From Achromobacter insuavis (lineage in GTDB: Bacteria; Pseudomonadota; Gammaproteobacteria; Burkholderiales; Burkholderiaceae_B): a DNA stretch of 64,000 nucleotides. This document shows positions 18,946 through 29,736 of this stretch, piece by piece; the first letter of the stretch is position 1, and each line of letters opens with the position of its first letter. The notes beneath the pieces are model-generated. The model ran no database searches. It was not told the origin of the DNA and saw nothing but the letters and a program-made list of their open reading frames with translations. A program made the translations under genes and the position numbers. The stretch is from the NCBI RefSeq assembly GCF_902859645.1, contig NZ_CADIJR010000004.1, positions 114,334-178,333 of the forward strand, in the 5' to 3' direction.

Positions 18946-19914
18946 ATGCACAAACACGCCCGGCGCCTGTTGGCGCTTGCCGCCCTGTCGCTGGCCGCCA
19001 CCGCGGCCTCGGCCCAATCCTGGCCCGCCCAACCCGTCCGCTGGATCGTGCCCTACCCGGCCGGCGGCGGCGCCGACGTGGTCGCGCGCACCGTCGCCAG
19101 CGGCATCGAGAAGCCGCTCGGCCAGACCATCGTGGTCGAGAACCGCCCCGGCGCCGCCACCATCATCGGCGCCACCGCGATCTCGCAGGCCGAACCCAGC
19201 GGCTACGTCATCGGCACCGCCGATTCCGGCACGCTGGCGTACAACCCCACGCTGTACGCCAAGCTGGCCTACGACCCGTCCAAGTTCACCTACATCGGCG
19301 GCATCGCCAAGTTCCCGCTGCTGCTGGCGGTGAACGTCAACTCGCCCTACAAGACGGTCGACGACGTGATCCAGGCCGCCAAGAAAGAACCCGGCAAACT
19401 GACCGCCGCCTCGGCCGGCGCCGGCTCGCCGCACCACCTGGCGCTGGAACTGTTCAAGCAGCGCACCGGCGCCAACCTGCTGCACGTGCCCTACAAGGGC
19501 GCGGCGCCCGCCATCCAGGATCTGCTGGGCGGACAGGTGGATGTGATGTTCATCGACCTGGCCGCGGGCCTGCCCAACGTCAAGGCCGGCAAGCTGCGCG
19601 TGCTGGCCGCGGCCACGCCCGAGCGCGTCGCCGTGCTGCCGGACACGCCCACCATGGCCGAGCAAGGCGTGTCGGACTTCACCGCCTACGCCTGGCAAGG
19701 CCTGGTCGCGCCCGGCGGCCTGCCCGAGCCCGTGGTCAAGAAGCTGTCCGCCGAACTCGACGCCGCGCTGAAGTCGCCCGCCGTGTCGCAGAAGATGCTG
19801 GACATGGGCGTCATCCCGATGCCGCTGTCGGCGCAGGAATTCAAGGCCTATGCCGACCAGGAACGCACCGCCTGGGCGGAAGTGATCAAGAAGGCCAACA
19901 TCAAGCTCGAATGA
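18946..19914 (+). CDS. Bug-family (tripartite tricarboxylate transporter) substrate-binding protein
   Basis: This 322-residue periplasmic receptor has a signal peptide ending in ASA-Q and the Bug signatures VRWIVPYPAGGGADVVAR, VVENRPGAATIIGA and the VPYKG block. Such receptors are greatly expanded in Bordetella and relatives and bind carboxylates, amino acids or other small acids. No TctA/TctB membrane partners are adjacent, which is usual for Bug proteins. A GAGGAG lies close before the start. The ligand is unknown. Confidence 0.93.
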   Translation: MHKHARRLLALAALSLAATAASAQSWPAQPVRWIVPYPAGGGADVVARTVASGIEKPLGQTIVVENRPGAATIIGATAISQAEPSGYVIGTADSGTLAYNPTLYAKLAYDPSKFTYIGGIAKFPLLLAVNVNSPYKTVDDVIQAAKKEPGKLTAASAGAGSPHHLALELFKQRTGANLLHVPYKGAAPAIQDLLGGQVDVMFIDLAAGLPNVKAGKLRVLAAATPERVAVLPDTPTMAEQGVSDFTAYAWQGLVAPGGLPEPVVKKLSAELDAALKSPAVSQKMLDMGVIPMPLSAQEFKAYADQERTAWAEVIKKANIKLE

Positions 19915-19933
19915 GCGCGACCTGCCTGATATG

Positions 19934-19961
19934 AAAAACGCGGCCCTCCGGCCGCGTTTTT
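19934..19961. terminator. Bidirectional rho-independent terminator
   Basis: AAAAACGCGGCC and GGCCGCGTTTTT form a 12-pair stem around a CTCC loop, between the converging Bug receptor and transglutaminase-like genes. The A/T ends can serve both strands. Confidence 0.9.
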
Positions 19962-19988
19962 CCTGGGTGGCGCTGCCGCGTCCAGCGC

Positions 19989-21860
19989 TCACTTGCGCGG
20001 CAGCGTCACCACCATGCGCAATGCCTCGACGCATTGCCGGCCCTGCTCGATCGCCTGCCCGAACGCCTCCGAGCCGATCTCGTCATGGCTGAACCAGCTG
20101 ACCTTCCTGGCGCTGCGGTAGCGGTACTGGTAGCCCGCCTTGGCCGCCTTGCCGTCCAGGTCCACGTCGATCCACGGCGACCGGACCTGGCAATGCAGCG
20201 GCGGCGCGTCGACCTTGCCGCCGGCCAGCGTCACGTCATAGGAGGTGGTTTCCGGCGTGCCGAGGTAGATGTCGGCCAGCTGGCCCGCCTGGCGGTAGCG
20301 CGCGAAGAACTCCCAGTCATCGCTCAATTCGGTGTGCGTGTAGACCTGCTGGCGGCCGACCCGTTCCAGCGCCCGCAGGTCCACCAGCGTGGCGTCGATG
20401 CGGTAGGCCGCCGGCACCACGAAATCGCTGGCGGCGCGCCGCAGCCGGCAGTCGCGGTTCTCTGCGGCGAAGCTGCGGCACAGCGCCTGGTCCATGGCCG
20501 TCGCGCCGTTCTGCTGATCGCCCACGCTGACTTCCGCCGCCACCATGCGGCTGACCTCGACAGAGGCGCGCACGCTGGCCTGCCCGTCCTTGTCGAACTG
20601 TTCATGGCGCGTCACCACGACGCTGGGCGCGGGGCGTTCGAGCGGAATGTCCTCGCGCCGCACATTGCCCTGATCGTCCATGACGAAGGCCCAGCGCTGC
20701 TGGATGTCGGGCATGGTGAAGCCCGGCACGAACACCGGATTGGTGGGGTCCAGCCACCAGGTCTGGCCCTGCACCTGGGCGCGCACGATGGCGTGGTTGG
20801 GCGCCGACAGCCCTGGCAGCAGCACCGCCGGCGCCACCGTGCCGCGCGTCACCAGCGCGGGTTCGGCGGCGATGCCGGCCGCGCGCAGCATGGCCGTCAG
20901 CAGCACCGACAGGTCCTTGCAGTCGCCATAGCCGCGCCGCTCGATCTCATCGAGCGCGAAGGGAATCTGGCCGCGTTCGCTGTTGCGCCAGTCGCCCAGG
21001 TAGCGATAGCGCTCATGGATGTGGCGCATCAGCGCGGCCACGATCTGCGCCGGGGCCTTGCCCCGCTGGGCCGCGACGGCCGCGGCCGCGCCTTCGGGCA
21101 AGGCCGCCGCCAGGATGGCGTTGTAGCGCGCCGCGAATGGGCCGAAATGGTCCTGCAAGGCGGCCGAACTGCCGATCTCCAGGCGCGGCGACTGGCGCAG
21201 ATAGCCCTTGTCCGACTCGTTGACGTAGGCGTAGTAGTACGGCGTGGCCTTCAGCTCCACCGTGATGCGGCGCGCATCGGGCGAGGCCTCGATGCGATAG
21301 GCGTCCATCGCCTCGGTCCGCCAGACCATCGGGCGCTCGGCGCTGAACTCGGCGCGAAAGCGCTCCTGGCGCACCGCCCGCGGCTGCAAGCCCAGCACGT
21401 AGTGGAATTGCGTGGCCGACGGGATGCCGGCGTAACGCTCGCGCAGCGTGTAGACGATGGTGCTGCCCACCCGCAGGTTGGGAAAGGCCAGCGAGGTCTG
21501 CTTGTTGCGCAGGAAACCCTGGTCCGGATTCGGCGCCATGCGGGTATCGATCTGGTCGGCCGTCAGGGGCACGGGCTTTTCGCCGGGCTGGATCAGCTCG
21601 GCGCGCTCGACCTCGACGCTGTCGTTCTCGGCATAACTGCGGTCGATGCGCGAGACCAGCTCGCGCCCGGCCAGCGTCAGGATGGTGTAGCGGTAGGTGC
21701 TCACGCACTCGGTGCTGTTGTCCTGGCCGAAGCGGCAGTGGAATTCGGTGTCGCCGGACAGCGGCGCTTCGGCGACGGGTTGCAGGGCGCCCTGGGCGGG
21801 CAGGCTGGCCATGGTCGCGAGGACGGCGGCGAGGAGCGGGGTTCGGGGGAAAACGGGCAT
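19989..21860 (-). CDS. Exported DUF3857/transglutaminase-like protein
   Basis: This protein of about 623 residues has a signal peptide (VLATMASLPAQGA), an N-terminal DUF3857 beta-rich region (about 35-260) and a transglutaminase-like cysteine-protease fold. The likely catalytic residues are C314 in YGDCKDLSVLLTAMLRAAG, the histidine in APNHAIV and the aspartate in WWLDPTN. It should act in the periplasm or at the cell surface; substrates of these proteins are not known. A GTG at 21875 would add five residues. It converges on the Bug receptor gene. Confidence 0.82.
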   Translation of the reverse strand: MPVFPRTPLLAAVLATMASLPAQGALQPVAEAPLSGDTEFHCRFGQDNSTECVSTYRYTILTLAGRELVSRIDRSYAENDSVEVERAELIQPGEKPVPLTADQIDTRMAPNPDQGFLRNKQTSLAFPNLRVGSTIVYTLRERYAGIPSATQFHYVLGLQPRAVRQERFRAEFSAERPMVWRTEAMDAYRIEASPDARRITVELKATPYYYAYVNESDKGYLRQSPRLEIGSSAALQDHFGPFAARYNAILAAALPEGAAAAVAAQRGKAPAQIVAALMRHIHERYRYLGDWRNSERGQIPFALDEIERRGYGDCKDLSVLLTAMLRAAGIAAEPALVTRGTVAPAVLLPGLSAPNHAIVRAQVQGQTWWLDPTNPVFVPGFTMPDIQQRWAFVMDDQGNVRREDIPLERPAPSVVVTRHEQFDKDGQASVRASVEVSRMVAAEVSVGDQQNGATAMDQALCRSFAAENRDCRLRRAASDFVVPAAYRIDATLVDLRALERVGRQQVYTHTELSDDWEFFARYRQAGQLADIYLGTPETTSYDVTLAGGKVDAPPLHCQVRSPWIDVDLDGKAAKAGYQYRYRSARKVSWFSHDEIGSEAFGQAIEQGRQCVEALRMVVTLPRK

Positions 21861-21963
21861 GGAAACTGCTGACACCTCACATTACAATTGAGACGCAATG
21901 TTATTTGCAATGAAATAGCAGCACAAGTCACGGGCGGCCACGATGCGCCTCGTTCCCCGCGCG

Positions 21964-21997
21964 AAAAACAAAACGCCCGGCGAATCCGCCGGGCGTT
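21964..21997 (-). terminator. Rho-independent terminator of the DUF3683 oxidoreductase gene
   Basis: An 11-pair stem (AACGCCCGGCG/CGCCGGGCGTT) with a four-base loop is followed, on the minus strand, by a T-rich run. It lies about 40 bases after the oxidoreductase stop codon. Confidence 0.85.
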
Positions 21998-22034
21998 GCG
22001 AGACGCGGCGCGCCGGCCACTGGCCGGCGACGCG

Positions 22035-25000
22035 CTACACCAGCACGCGCTCGATGCCGCCCGCGTTGGCGCGGCGCACGTACTCTTCCATCCAGCCTTC
22101 GCCGAGGATGTGGCGCGCCATCTCGACCACGATGTAGTCGGCGTCCATGCCGGTGTCGCCCTGGTAGCGCGACAGGCCCTGCAGGCACGACGGGCACGAG
22201 GTCAGCACCTTGACGTCGCCCGTGAAGCCGTCGGTGCGCAGCGCGGCGTCGCCCTTGAGCAGCTCTTCCTGCTTGCGGAAGCGCACCTGGGTCGAGATGT
22301 CCGGCCGGCTGACCGCCAGCGTGCCCGACTCGCCGCAGCAGCGGTCGCTCTTGACGGCGCCGTCGCCCACCAGCGAACGCACGGTCTTCATCGGATCCTG
22401 CAGCTTCATCGGCGTGTGGCAGGGGTCGTGGTACATGTAGCGCACGCCCTTGGCGCCTTCCAGCTTGATGCCCTTTTCCAGCAGGTATTCGTGGATGTCG
22501 ATCAGGCGGCAGCCCGGGAAGATCTTCTCGAACTCGTAGCCGGCCAGCTGGTCGTAGCAAGTGCCGCAGCTGACCACCACGGTCTTGATGTCCAGGTAGT
22601 TGAGCGTGTTGGCGACGCGGTGGAACAGCACCCGGTTGTCGGTGATGATCTGCTCGGCCTTGTCGGTCATGCCGTTGCCGCGCTGCGGATAGCCGCAGCA
22701 CAGGTAGCCCGGCGGCAGCACGGTCTGCACGCCGGCATGCCACAGCATCGCCTGCGTGGCCAGGCCGACCTGCGAGAACAGGCGTTCCGAACCGCAGCCC
22801 GGGAAGTAGAACACCGCTTCCGTGTCGGCCGTGGTGGCCTTCGGATCGCGGATGATCGGCACGTAGTTCGCGTCCTCGATGTCCAGCAGCTTGCGCGCGG
22901 CCTGCTTGGGCAGCCCGCCCGGCATCTTCTTGTTGACGAAGTGCACCACCTGCTCGCGCAGCGGCGGCTTGCCGACGGTCGCCGGCGGCGCCGAGGTCTG
23001 CTTCTTCACCAGGCCCGACAGCAGGTCGTGCGCGGCGCGCTGAACCTTGTAGCCCACGCCCACCATCGCCTTGCGCGTGGCGTTGATGGTGGCCGGATCC
23101 TTGGCGTTCAGGAAGAACATGGCGCTGGCCGTGCCCGGATTGAACGACTTGCGGCCCATGCGCCGCAGCACGGCGCGCATGTTCATCGACACGTCGCCGA
23201 AGTCGATGTCGACCGGACAGGGGTTGTAGCACTTGTGGCAGACGGTGCAGTGGTCGGCCACGTCCTCGAATTCTTCCCAGTGCTTCAGGCTGACGCCGCG
23301 GCGGGTCTGCTCTTCGTACAGGAAGGCCTCGACCAGCAGCGAGGTCGCCAGGATCTTGTTGCGCGGCGAATACAGCAGGTTGGCGCGCGGCACGTGGGTG
23401 GCGCACACCGGCTTGCACTTGCCGCAGCGCAGGCAGTCCTTGATCGAATCCGAGATGGCGCCGATGTCGCTCTGCTGCATGATGAGCGACTCGTGGCCCA
23501 TCAGGTTGAAGCTGGGCGTCCAGGCGTGGCGCAGGTCGGCGCCGGGCATCAGCTTGCCGGCGTTGAAGTGGCCATTGGGATCGACGCGGCGCTTGTAATC
23601 CTGGAACGGCGCCAGCTCGGCTTCCGTCAGGAACTCGTACTTGGTCAGGCCGATGCCGTGCTCGCCCGAGATCACGCCGTCCAGGTCGCGCGCGATCTGC
23701 ATGATGCGCTCCACGGCCTGGTGGGCCTCCTGCAGCATGCCGTAGTCGTCCGAGTTGACCGGGATGTTGGTGTGCACGTTGCCGTCGCCCGCGTGCATGT
23801 GCAGCGCCACGAACACGCGGCTCTTGAGCACGCGGCCGTGGATCGCCACCAGCTCGTCCAGGATGGGCTTGCGCGCCGCGCCCGAGAATGCGGCCTGCAG
23901 GCCGGCCAGCACTTCGGTCTTCCACGACACGCGGATGGTGCGGTCCTGCACCACGTCGAACACGCGCGCCTGCGGCTGCGCCGCCAGGCGCTCGGCCAGC
24001 GCGGCGCTCAGGTGCGACATGCCCAGGCCGTCCAGCTGCGGCATGGCCTCGGCCAGCGGCAGGTCCAGGTTGTCCAGCAGCCACTGCCAGCGCTGGCGCG
24101 CCGCGGCCAGCAGCTCGATGGCCTGGCGCGTGCGCTCGGCCAGCACCTCGGCGCGGGTTTCATCGTCGTCGGCGGCGTCTTCGGCCTTGCCGACCGGCAA
24201 GGGCGTACAGAGGTAGTCGTCCAGCGCGCCCAGCAGGCGCAGCTTGTTACGGGTCGACAGCTCGATGTTGATGCGCTCGATATGGTCGGTGTACTCGCCC
24301 ATGCGCGGCAGCGGGATCACCACGTCTTCGTTGATCTTGAAGGCGTTGGTGTGGCGCGCGATCGCGGCGGTGCGCGAGCGGTCGAGCCAGAACTTCTTGC
24401 GGGCCTCGGCGCTCACCGCCACGAAGCCTTCGCCGTGGCGCGTGTTGGCCAGGCGCACCACTTCGCTGGCGGCCGCGGCCACGGCATCTTCGTCGTCGCC
24501 GACGATGTCGCCGATCAGCACCATCTTGGGCAGCGAACCGCGCTTGCTCTTGGTGGCGTAGCCGACCGCGCGCAGATAGCGCTCGTCCAGATGCTCCAGG
24601 CCGGCCAGGATGGCGCCGCGGGCGCGGCCCTCGCCGTCCAGGTAGCCCTTGACCTCGACGATCGACGGAATCGCGTCGCGCGCCTGGCCGAAGAATTCCA
24701 TGCAGACCGTGCGGGTGTGCTTGGGCATGCGGTGCAGCACCCAGCGCGCCGACGTGATCAGGCCGTCGCAGCCTTCCTTCTGGATGCCCGGCAGGCCGGC
24801 CAGGAACTTGTCGGTGACGTCCTTGCCCAGGCCTTCCTTGCGGAACACGCGGCCCGCGATCTCCAGGGTCTCGGTCTTGAGCAGGCGCTCGCCCGGCTTG
24901 CCGCGGCCATCGAACCACTTGAGTTCGAAGCGGGCCACGTCCACGTCATGGATCTTGCCCATGTTGTGCGCCAGGCGCGTCACTTCGAGCCAGTTGCCGT

Positions 25001-25997
25001 CCGGATCGACCATGCGCCACCAGGCCAGGTTGTCGAGCGCGGTGCCCCACAGCACGGCTTTCTTGCCGCCGGCGTTCATGGCGATGTTGCCGCCCACGCA
25101 CGAGGCCTCGGCCGAGGTCGGGTCCACGGCGAAGACGAAACCGGCCGCCTCGGCCGCTTCCGACACCCGCTTGGTCACCACGCCGGCGCCGGCATGGATG
25201 ACGGCCACGGGCTCGGTGAGCCCGGGCAGGATACAGGACTCGACCTTGCCCAGCTTGTCGAATTTCTCGGTGTTGATGACGGCCGACTTCCAGGTCAGCG
25301 GAATCGCGCCGCCGGTGTAGCCGGTGCCGCCGCCGCGCGGCACGATGGTCAGGCCCAGCTCGATACAGGCGGTGACCAGCGCGGCGATCTCGTCTTCCGT
25401 ATCCGGCGTCAGCACCACGAACGGGTACTCCACGCGCCAGTCGGTGGCGTCGGTCACGTGCGAGACGCGCGACAGGCCGTCGAACTTGATGTTGTCGCGC
25501 GCGGTGATGCGGCCCAGCACCTTCTGCGCCTGCTTGCGCAGCATGGCGGTCTGGTCGAACTCGCCCTCGAAGGCGGCGATGGCCGAACGCGCCCGGCCCA
25601 GCAGGCCCAGCACTTTCTCGTCGCGGTGCGGATCGTGGCCGACCTCGGCCGGCGCGCCGGGTTCGCGGCGGCGGTCGATCTCGCCCAGCCGATGGTGCAG
25701 CGCATCGATCAGCTGCTTGCGGCGCTTGGGGTTGTCCAGCAGGTCGTCCTGCAGGTAGGGATTGCGGCGCACCACCCAGATGTCGCCGAGCACCTCGTAC
25801 AGCATGCGGGCGGACCGCCCGGTGCGGCGCTCGCCGCGCAGATCGGTCAACAGGCTCCAGGCGTCATCGCCCAGCAGCCGGCCGACGATCTCGCGATCGG
25901 AGAACGACGTGTAGTTGTAGGGGATTTCGCGCAGTCGCGCGGGTGCTGCGGGCGGCGTCGCCCCGTTCAAGATGTGGCTGGCGAGTGGGGCGTTCAT
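22035..25997 (-). CDS. Giant FAD/Fe-S oxidoreductase (DUF3683 family)
   Basis: This 1320-residue protein fuses several modules. The N-terminal region (about 1-170) matches DUF3683. An FAD-binding PCMH domain follows, with [11 protein letters not shown] near residue 220 and a C-terminal FAD-oxidase cap (to about 800, GEHGIGLTK). Next is a ferredoxin-like pair of [4Fe-4S] motifs, C855/C858/C861/C865 and C917/C920/C923/C927. Last is a heterodisulfide-reductase-like region with two CCG motifs (CCGYPQRG and CCGESGTL, about 1090 and 1230). The layout resembles a glycolate or D-lactate dehydrogenase with its iron-sulfur subunit in one chain. It probably oxidises a 2-hydroxy acid and feeds electrons to the membrane, but the substrate is unknown. 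There is no signal peptide. Confidence 0.88.
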   Translation of the reverse strand: MNAPLASHILNGATPPAAPARLREIPYNYTSFSDREIVGRLLGDDAWSLLTDLRGERRTGRSARMLYEVLGDIWVVRRNPYLQDDLLDNPKRRKQLIDALHHRLGEIDRRREPGAPAEVGHDPHRDEKVLGLLGRARSAIAAFEGEFDQTAMLRKQAQKVLGRITARDNIKFDGLSRVSHVTDATDWRVEYPFVVLTPDTEDEIAALVTACIELGLTIVPRGGGTGYTGGAIPLTWKSAVINTEKFDKLGKVESCILPGLTEPVAVIHAGAGVVTKRVSEAAEAAGFVFAVDPTSAEASCVGGNIAMNAGGKKAVLWGTALDNLAWWRMVDPDGNWLEVTRLAHNMGKIHDVDVARFELKWFDGRGKPGERLLKTETLEIAGRVFRKEGLGKDVTDKFLAGLPGIQKEGCDGLITSARWVLHRMPKHTRTVCMEFFGQARDAIPSIVEVKGYLDGEGRARGAILAGLEHLDERYLRAVGYATKSKRGSLPKMVLIGDIVGDDEDAVAAAASEVVRLANTRHGEGFVAVSAEARKKFWLDRSRTAAIARHTNAFKINEDVVIPLPRMGEYTDHIERINIELSTRNKLRLLGALDDYLCTPLPVGKAEDAADDDETRAEVLAERTRQAIELLAAARQRWQWLLDNLDLPLAEAMPQLDGLGMSHLSAALAERLAAQPQARVFDVVQDRTIRVSWKTEVLAGLQAAFSGAARKPILDELVAIHGRVLKSRVFVALHMHAGDGNVHTNIPVNSDDYGMLQEAHQAVERIMQIARDLDGVISGEHGIGLTKYEFLTEAELAPFQDYKRRVDPNGHFNAGKLMPGADLRHAWTPSFNLMGHESLIMQQSDIGAISDSIKDCLRCGKCKPVCATHVPRANLLYSPRNKILATSLLVEAFLYEEQTRRGVSLKHWEEFEDVADHCTVCHKCYNPCPVDIDFGDVSMNMRAVLRRMGRKSFNPGTASAMFFLNAKDPATINATRKAMVGVGYKVQRAAHDLLSGLVKKQTSAPPATVGKPPLREQVVHFVNKKMPGGLPKQAARKLLDIEDANYVPIIRDPKATTADTEAVFYFPGCGSERLFSQVGLATQAMLWHAGVQTVLPPGYLCCGYPQRGNGMTDKAEQIITDNRVLFHRVANTLNYLDIKTVVVSCGTCYDQLAGYEFEKIFPGCRLIDIHEYLLEKGIKLEGAKGVRYMYHDPCHTPMKLQDPMKTVRSLVGDGAVKSDRCCGESGTLAVSRPDISTQVRFRKQEELLKGDAALRTDGFTGDVKVLTSCPSCLQGLSRYQGDTGMDADYIVVEMARHILGEGWMEEYVRRANAGGIERVLV

Positions 25998-26129
25998 GGC
26001 GGCAAGAGGGGGCCCTTAAAAAATTATTTTATGCCATTGGCCGGAACTGCCCCCGAATACCCCCAGGGAAATGCTCAAAACCCGCAAAATATCGCCGCAA
26101 TATGTCCCTTATTAAGCGCGACGTCAGCG

Positions 26130-26654
26130 CTATACCTGACCCGGGAACAGCCACAGCAGACTGGCCGTCATCGCCAGGTAGCGCAGGAACTTGCCGATGG
26201 CCATATAGGCCACGCAGGGCCAGAACGGCAGCCGCAGCCAGCCGGCCACGGCGCACAGCGGATCGCCCACCCCCGGCAGCCAGGACAGCAGCAGGGCCGG
26301 CGGCCCCAGGCGATGGATCCAGGCATGCGCCCGTTCGTTCCAGCGGCCCCGCATGCGATGTTCGTCCGCCGCATGGGGATGGCGTTCCTTCCAGCGCTGG
26401 AAGGCCTTTTCCGCGCCCAGGCCCATGGCGTAGCTGATGGCGCCGCCGATGGTGTTGCCGGCGGTCGCCACCAGGATGGCGGGCCAGAACATGTCGGGCG
26501 ACAGCTTGATGTAGCCGAACACCGCCGGCTCCGAGCCGAGCGGCAGCAACGTCGCCGAGATCAGCGAAACGATGAAGATGGCGGGCAGGCCTACCGAGGG
26601 CAGGGCCAACAGGTTCAGTAGCCAATGAATGGCCGATAGCAGGCTTTCTTCCAT
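26130..26654 (-). CDS. YqaA/DedA-like inner-membrane protein
   Basis: This 174-residue protein has about four hydrophobic segments and the YqaA-type blocks ISATLLPLGSEP, NTIGGAISYAMGLGAEK and LLSWLPGVGDPLCAVAGWLRLP, related to the DedA/SNARE-associated superfamily. DedA relatives act in membrane lipid flipping and envelope homeostasis; a specific role for YqaA is not known. The ATG at 26654 is the best start; it lies about 175 bases from the divergent ilvA gene. Confidence 0.85.
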   Translation of the reverse strand: MEESLLSAIHWLLNLLALPSVGLPAIFIVSLISATLLPLGSEPAVFGYIKLSPDMFWPAILVATAGNTIGGAISYAMGLGAEKAFQRWKERHPHAADEHRMRGRWNERAHAWIHRLGPPALLLSWLPGVGDPLCAVAGWLRLPFWPCVAYMAIGKFLRYLAMTASLLWLFPGQV

Positions 26655-26829
26655 GATGCCAGCGAGTGTAGCCGCGCGCGGGCCGGCGGCCGGCCGGGCC
26701 CGTCCGATCCATGATGAAACTGGCGGAAAACCGTCGGGCGACCCGGCTTTCCCTGCAATAATCCCGCTCACGCCATCGGGCCCGCGAGCCTGGCGCTCCA
26801 TTTTTCCGCCCCTACCCCAAGCGCAGTCC

Positions 26830-28338
26830 ATGTCCACCGATTATCTGAAACGCATCCTGACCTCCAAGGTCTACGACGTCGCGGTCGAATCGCCGCTCGA
26901 AGCCGCGCCCCTGCTGTCGCAGCGCATGGCGAATACGATCCTGCTCAAGCGCGAGGACACCCAGGCGGTATTCAGCTTCAAGCTGCGCGGGGCGTACAAC
27001 AAGATGGCCAACCTCGCGCCGGCGGCGCGCAACCGCGGCGTGATCGCGGCCTCGGCCGGCAACCACGCCCAGGGCGTGGCGCTGGCCGCGTCGCGGCTCG
27101 GCTGCCGCGCGGTCATCGTCATGCCCACCACCAGCCCCCAGGTCAAGATCGACGCGGTGCGCCGGCTGGGCGGCGAAGTGGTGCTGGCCGGCGAGAGCTT
27201 CTCCGACGCCTACGCCCACGCGCAGACGCTGGAAAAGAAAGAGAAACTGACCTTCGTGCATCCGTTCGACGATCCCGACGTGATCGCCGGCCAGGGCACG
27301 GTGGGCATGGAGATCCTGCGCCAGCACCCCGGCCCGATCGACGCCATCTTCGTGGCCATCGGCGGCGGCGGCCTGATCGCCGGCGTGGCCGCCTACATCA
27401 AGCAGTTGCGCCCCGAGATCAAGATCATCGGCGTGCAGACCGAAGACTCCGACGCCATGCTGCGCAGCGTGCGCGCCGGCCGCCGGGTGCAATTGAACGA
27501 TGTCGGGCTGTTCTCGGACGGCACCGCCGTCAAGCTGGTGGGCGCCGAGACCTTCAAGCTGACGCGCAAGTACGTCGATGATTTCGTGGTGGTGGACACC
27601 GACTCGATCTGCGCCGCCATCAAGGACGTGTTCCAGGACACGCGCAGCGTGCTGGAACCGGCCGGCGCCATGGCCGTGGCCGGCGCCAAGCAGTACGCCG
27701 CCGAGCACAACCTGAAGGGCAAGACGCTGGTCGCCATCGCCTGCGGCGCCAACATGAACTTCGACCGCCTGCGCTTCGTGGCCGAACGCGCCGAGGTCGG
27801 CGAAATGCGCGAGGCCGTCTTCGCCGTCACCATGCCGGAACAGCGCGGCAGCTTCCGCCGCTTCTGCGAACTGGTCGGCGAACGCAGCGTCACCGAGTTC
27901 AACTACCGCATTTCCGATTCCGACCGCGCCCACGTGTTCGTCGGCCTGCAGGTCTCGTCGCCGGCCGAACCCGACAAGATCGCCAGCCACTTCCGCCGCC
28001 ATGGCTTCGATACGCTCGACCTGACGCACGACGAAATGGCCAAGACCCACTTGCGCCACATGGTCGGCGGCCGGTCCGCGCAGGCGCGCGACGAACTGCT
28101 CTATCGCTTCGAATTCCCGGAACGCCCGGGCGCGCTGATGCGTTTCCTGAACGCCATGAACCCCGACTGGAACATCAGCCTGTTCCATTACCGCAACCAG
28201 GGCGCCGACTACGGCCGCATCCTGATCGGCATCCAGGTGCCGGCGGCGGACAAGAAGCAATTCCGCGGCTTCGTGGCGGAGCTCGGCTACCCCCACTGGA
28301 ACGAGACCGACAACCCGGCCTACAAGCTGTTCCTGTAA
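26830..28338 (+). CDS. ilvA: Threonine ammonia-lyase, biosynthetic
   Basis: This 502-residue enzyme deaminates threonine to 2-oxobutanoate, the first step to isoleucine. The catalytic domain (about 1-325) has the PLP lysine K51 in SFKLRGAYNKM, the glycine-rich AIGGGGLIAGVA phosphate loop and ASAGNHAQG. Two ACT-like regulatory domains (about 330-500) fit the long, isoleucine-feedback-regulated form. No attenuator-like leader peptide was seen in the short upstream region. It is divergent from the YqaA gene. Confidence 0.95.
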   Translation: MSTDYLKRILTSKVYDVAVESPLEAAPLLSQRMANTILLKREDTQAVFSFKLRGAYNKMANLAPAARNRGVIAASAGNHAQGVALAASRLGCRAVIVMPTTSPQVKIDAVRRLGGEVVLAGESFSDAYAHAQTLEKKEKLTFVHPFDDPDVIAGQGTVGMEILRQHPGPIDAIFVAIGGGGLIAGVAAYIKQLRPEIKIIGVQTEDSDAMLRSVRAGRRVQLNDVGLFSDGTAVKLVGAETFKLTRKYVDDFVVVDTDSICAAIKDVFQDTRSVLEPAGAMAVAGAKQYAAEHNLKGKTLVAIACGANMNFDRLRFVAERAEVGEMREAVFAVTMPEQRGSFRRFCELVGERSVTEFNYRISDSDRAHVFVGLQVSSPAEPDKIASHFRRHGFDTLDLTHDEMAKTHLRHMVGGRSAQARDELLYRFEFPERPGALMRFLNAMNPDWNISLFHYRNQGADYGRILIGIQVPAADKKQFRGFVAELGYPHWNETDNPAYKLFL

Positions 28339-28368
28339 GCCTCGAAAAAGCAGGCGCCCAAAAACGAG

Positions 28369-28390
28369 AGGGCCTCCACATGGAGGCCCT
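28369..28390. terminator. Hairpin terminator between ilvA and the porin gene
   Basis: AGGGCCTCCA and TGGAGGCCCT form a stem between two converging genes. On the minus strand it is followed within a few bases by TTTTT, so it fits best as the porin terminator; on the plus strand the T-tract is poor. Confidence 0.65.
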
Positions 28391-28508
28391 TCCCTTCTCT
28401 GCTCAGGACTCGCCCGGCCGCAACCTGAAGGGGGGGTTCGCTGTCACTCGGCGGCTCACGGAGATGTGCCGCGCATTCAGCAAGGTGCGGTCGGGCCGAT
28501 ACCCTCGC

Positions 28509-29633
28509 TTAGAAACGGTGACGCAGACCCACCGCGAACGCGGTGTCGCGCGCATCGTGCTGGAACGCGTAGTTGTCGCCGTAGGAGGCGTACGCGTACA
28601 GGTTGGTGCGCTTGGTGAAGTCGTACGTGTAGCCCAGGCTGTAGACGTTGAACGTCGCGTCGTCGCCGGTCAGCTTGTCGTTGTTCGGCGTGGCGCGCTG
28701 CCAGGAACCGAAGATGGCGTGGCGGCCCAGGGGCACGGTGGCGCCGATCATGTAGGAATTGGCGCGGAAACCGTCAGCCAGCTTGAACGAGCCCAGCTTC
28801 TGCATGCCGTCCGGCGTCGTGCCCATGTTCTGGCCGATGAACCAGCCGTCGCGGGTCTGGCTGAACGCCGCCGCCAGCTTCACCACTTCGAAGTCGTAGG
28901 TGCCGCCGATGATGTATTCCTGGACGCGCGAGCTGGACTTGCCGCCGATGCTGTCATTGGACGGATTGAAGCGGTCGTAGGCCGCGGCCAGGTTCAGCGG
29001 ACCGTTCAGGTATTGGGCGCCCACGGTCAGGACACGGTTGTTGTTGCCCGTGGCGAAGCCGGTCTGGTGCTTTTCCTTGACGCCGTCTTCGACGGTGTCA
29101 TCGGCGCTGAACGAATAGCCCACGCCCAGCTTGAAGCCGTCCATGCTGGGGGTTTGGTACAGGACCATGTTGTCCAGGCGCATGGTGTTGGCGCTGCTGA
29201 ACGTCGTACCCAGGTTGGCGGTGTTGTAGCTGATGGCGAACGGATCGATCGAACCGAAGTACTTCGAGGCCAGGTTGGTCTGGCGGCCGAATTCCAGGCG
29301 GCCCCACGAATCACTGTCCAGGCCCACGGTGGCCTGGCGGCCCCACAGGCGACCGTTCTGCAGCGATTGGCCGTTCATCGGGCCGAAACCGCCTTCCAGG
29401 TTGAACACGGCGCGCAGGCCGTCACCCAGGTCTTCCGTGCCGCGCAGGCCGAAGCGCGAGCCGCTGCTCACGCCTTGCACGGCGCCGATGCGGCTTTGCG
29501 ACTGGCCCTTGAACTTCACTTGCTCGTAGCCGACACCGGCGTCGATCAAACCGTACAGCGTCACGGAATCAGCGGCATGCGCGGCGCCGGCGAAACCGGC
29601 CAGCAACGCGACTGCCAATAGCGTCTTCTTCAT
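28509..29633 (-). CDS. General diffusion porin (Gram-negative porin, Burkholderiales type)
   Basis: This 374-residue outer-membrane protein has a signal peptide (MKKTLLAVALLAGFAGAAHA), the start SVTLYGLIDAGV, the RFGLRGTEDLG motif, alternating amphipathic strands and a C-terminal phenylalanine, all features of 16-strand trimeric porins such as Omp32. The constriction loop L3 probably lies near residues 110-140. A -10/-35 candidate is seen about 100 bases upstream, giving a long leader that could be controlled by small RNAs, as is common for porins. Confidence 0.93.
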   Translation of the reverse strand: MKKTLLAVALLAGFAGAAHAADSVTLYGLIDAGVGYEQVKFKGQSQSRIGAVQGVSSGSRFGLRGTEDLGDGLRAVFNLEGGFGPMNGQSLQNGRLWGRQATVGLDSDSWGRLEFGRQTNLASKYFGSIDPFAISYNTANLGTTFSSANTMRLDNMVLYQTPSMDGFKLGVGYSFSADDTVEDGVKEKHQTGFATGNNNRVLTVGAQYLNGPLNLAAAYDRFNPSNDSIGGKSSSRVQEYIIGGTYDFEVVKLAAAFSQTRDGWFIGQNMGTTPDGMQKLGSFKLADGFRANSYMIGATVPLGRHAIFGSWQRATPNNDKLTGDDATFNVYSLGYTYDFTKRTNLYAYASYGDNYAFQHDARDTAFAVGLRHRF

Positions 29634-29736
29634 AAAAGTCCCCAAGATGGCGAGAGATAAAGGCATTCCGCAACCGCGCGGCGACATCGCCGCGGCCTGC
29701 GTGCCGCTACGAAAAAAGCGAGCGGCGTCTGCACTG

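Noticed and set aside
21888-26621. A 1577-codon open frame on the plus strand opposite the DUF3683 oxidoreductase
   Set aside because: It is rich in His, Gly, Gln and Arg with no recognisable domain, and lies antisense to a gene with clear motifs. Long antisense frames are normal in such GC-rich DNA.
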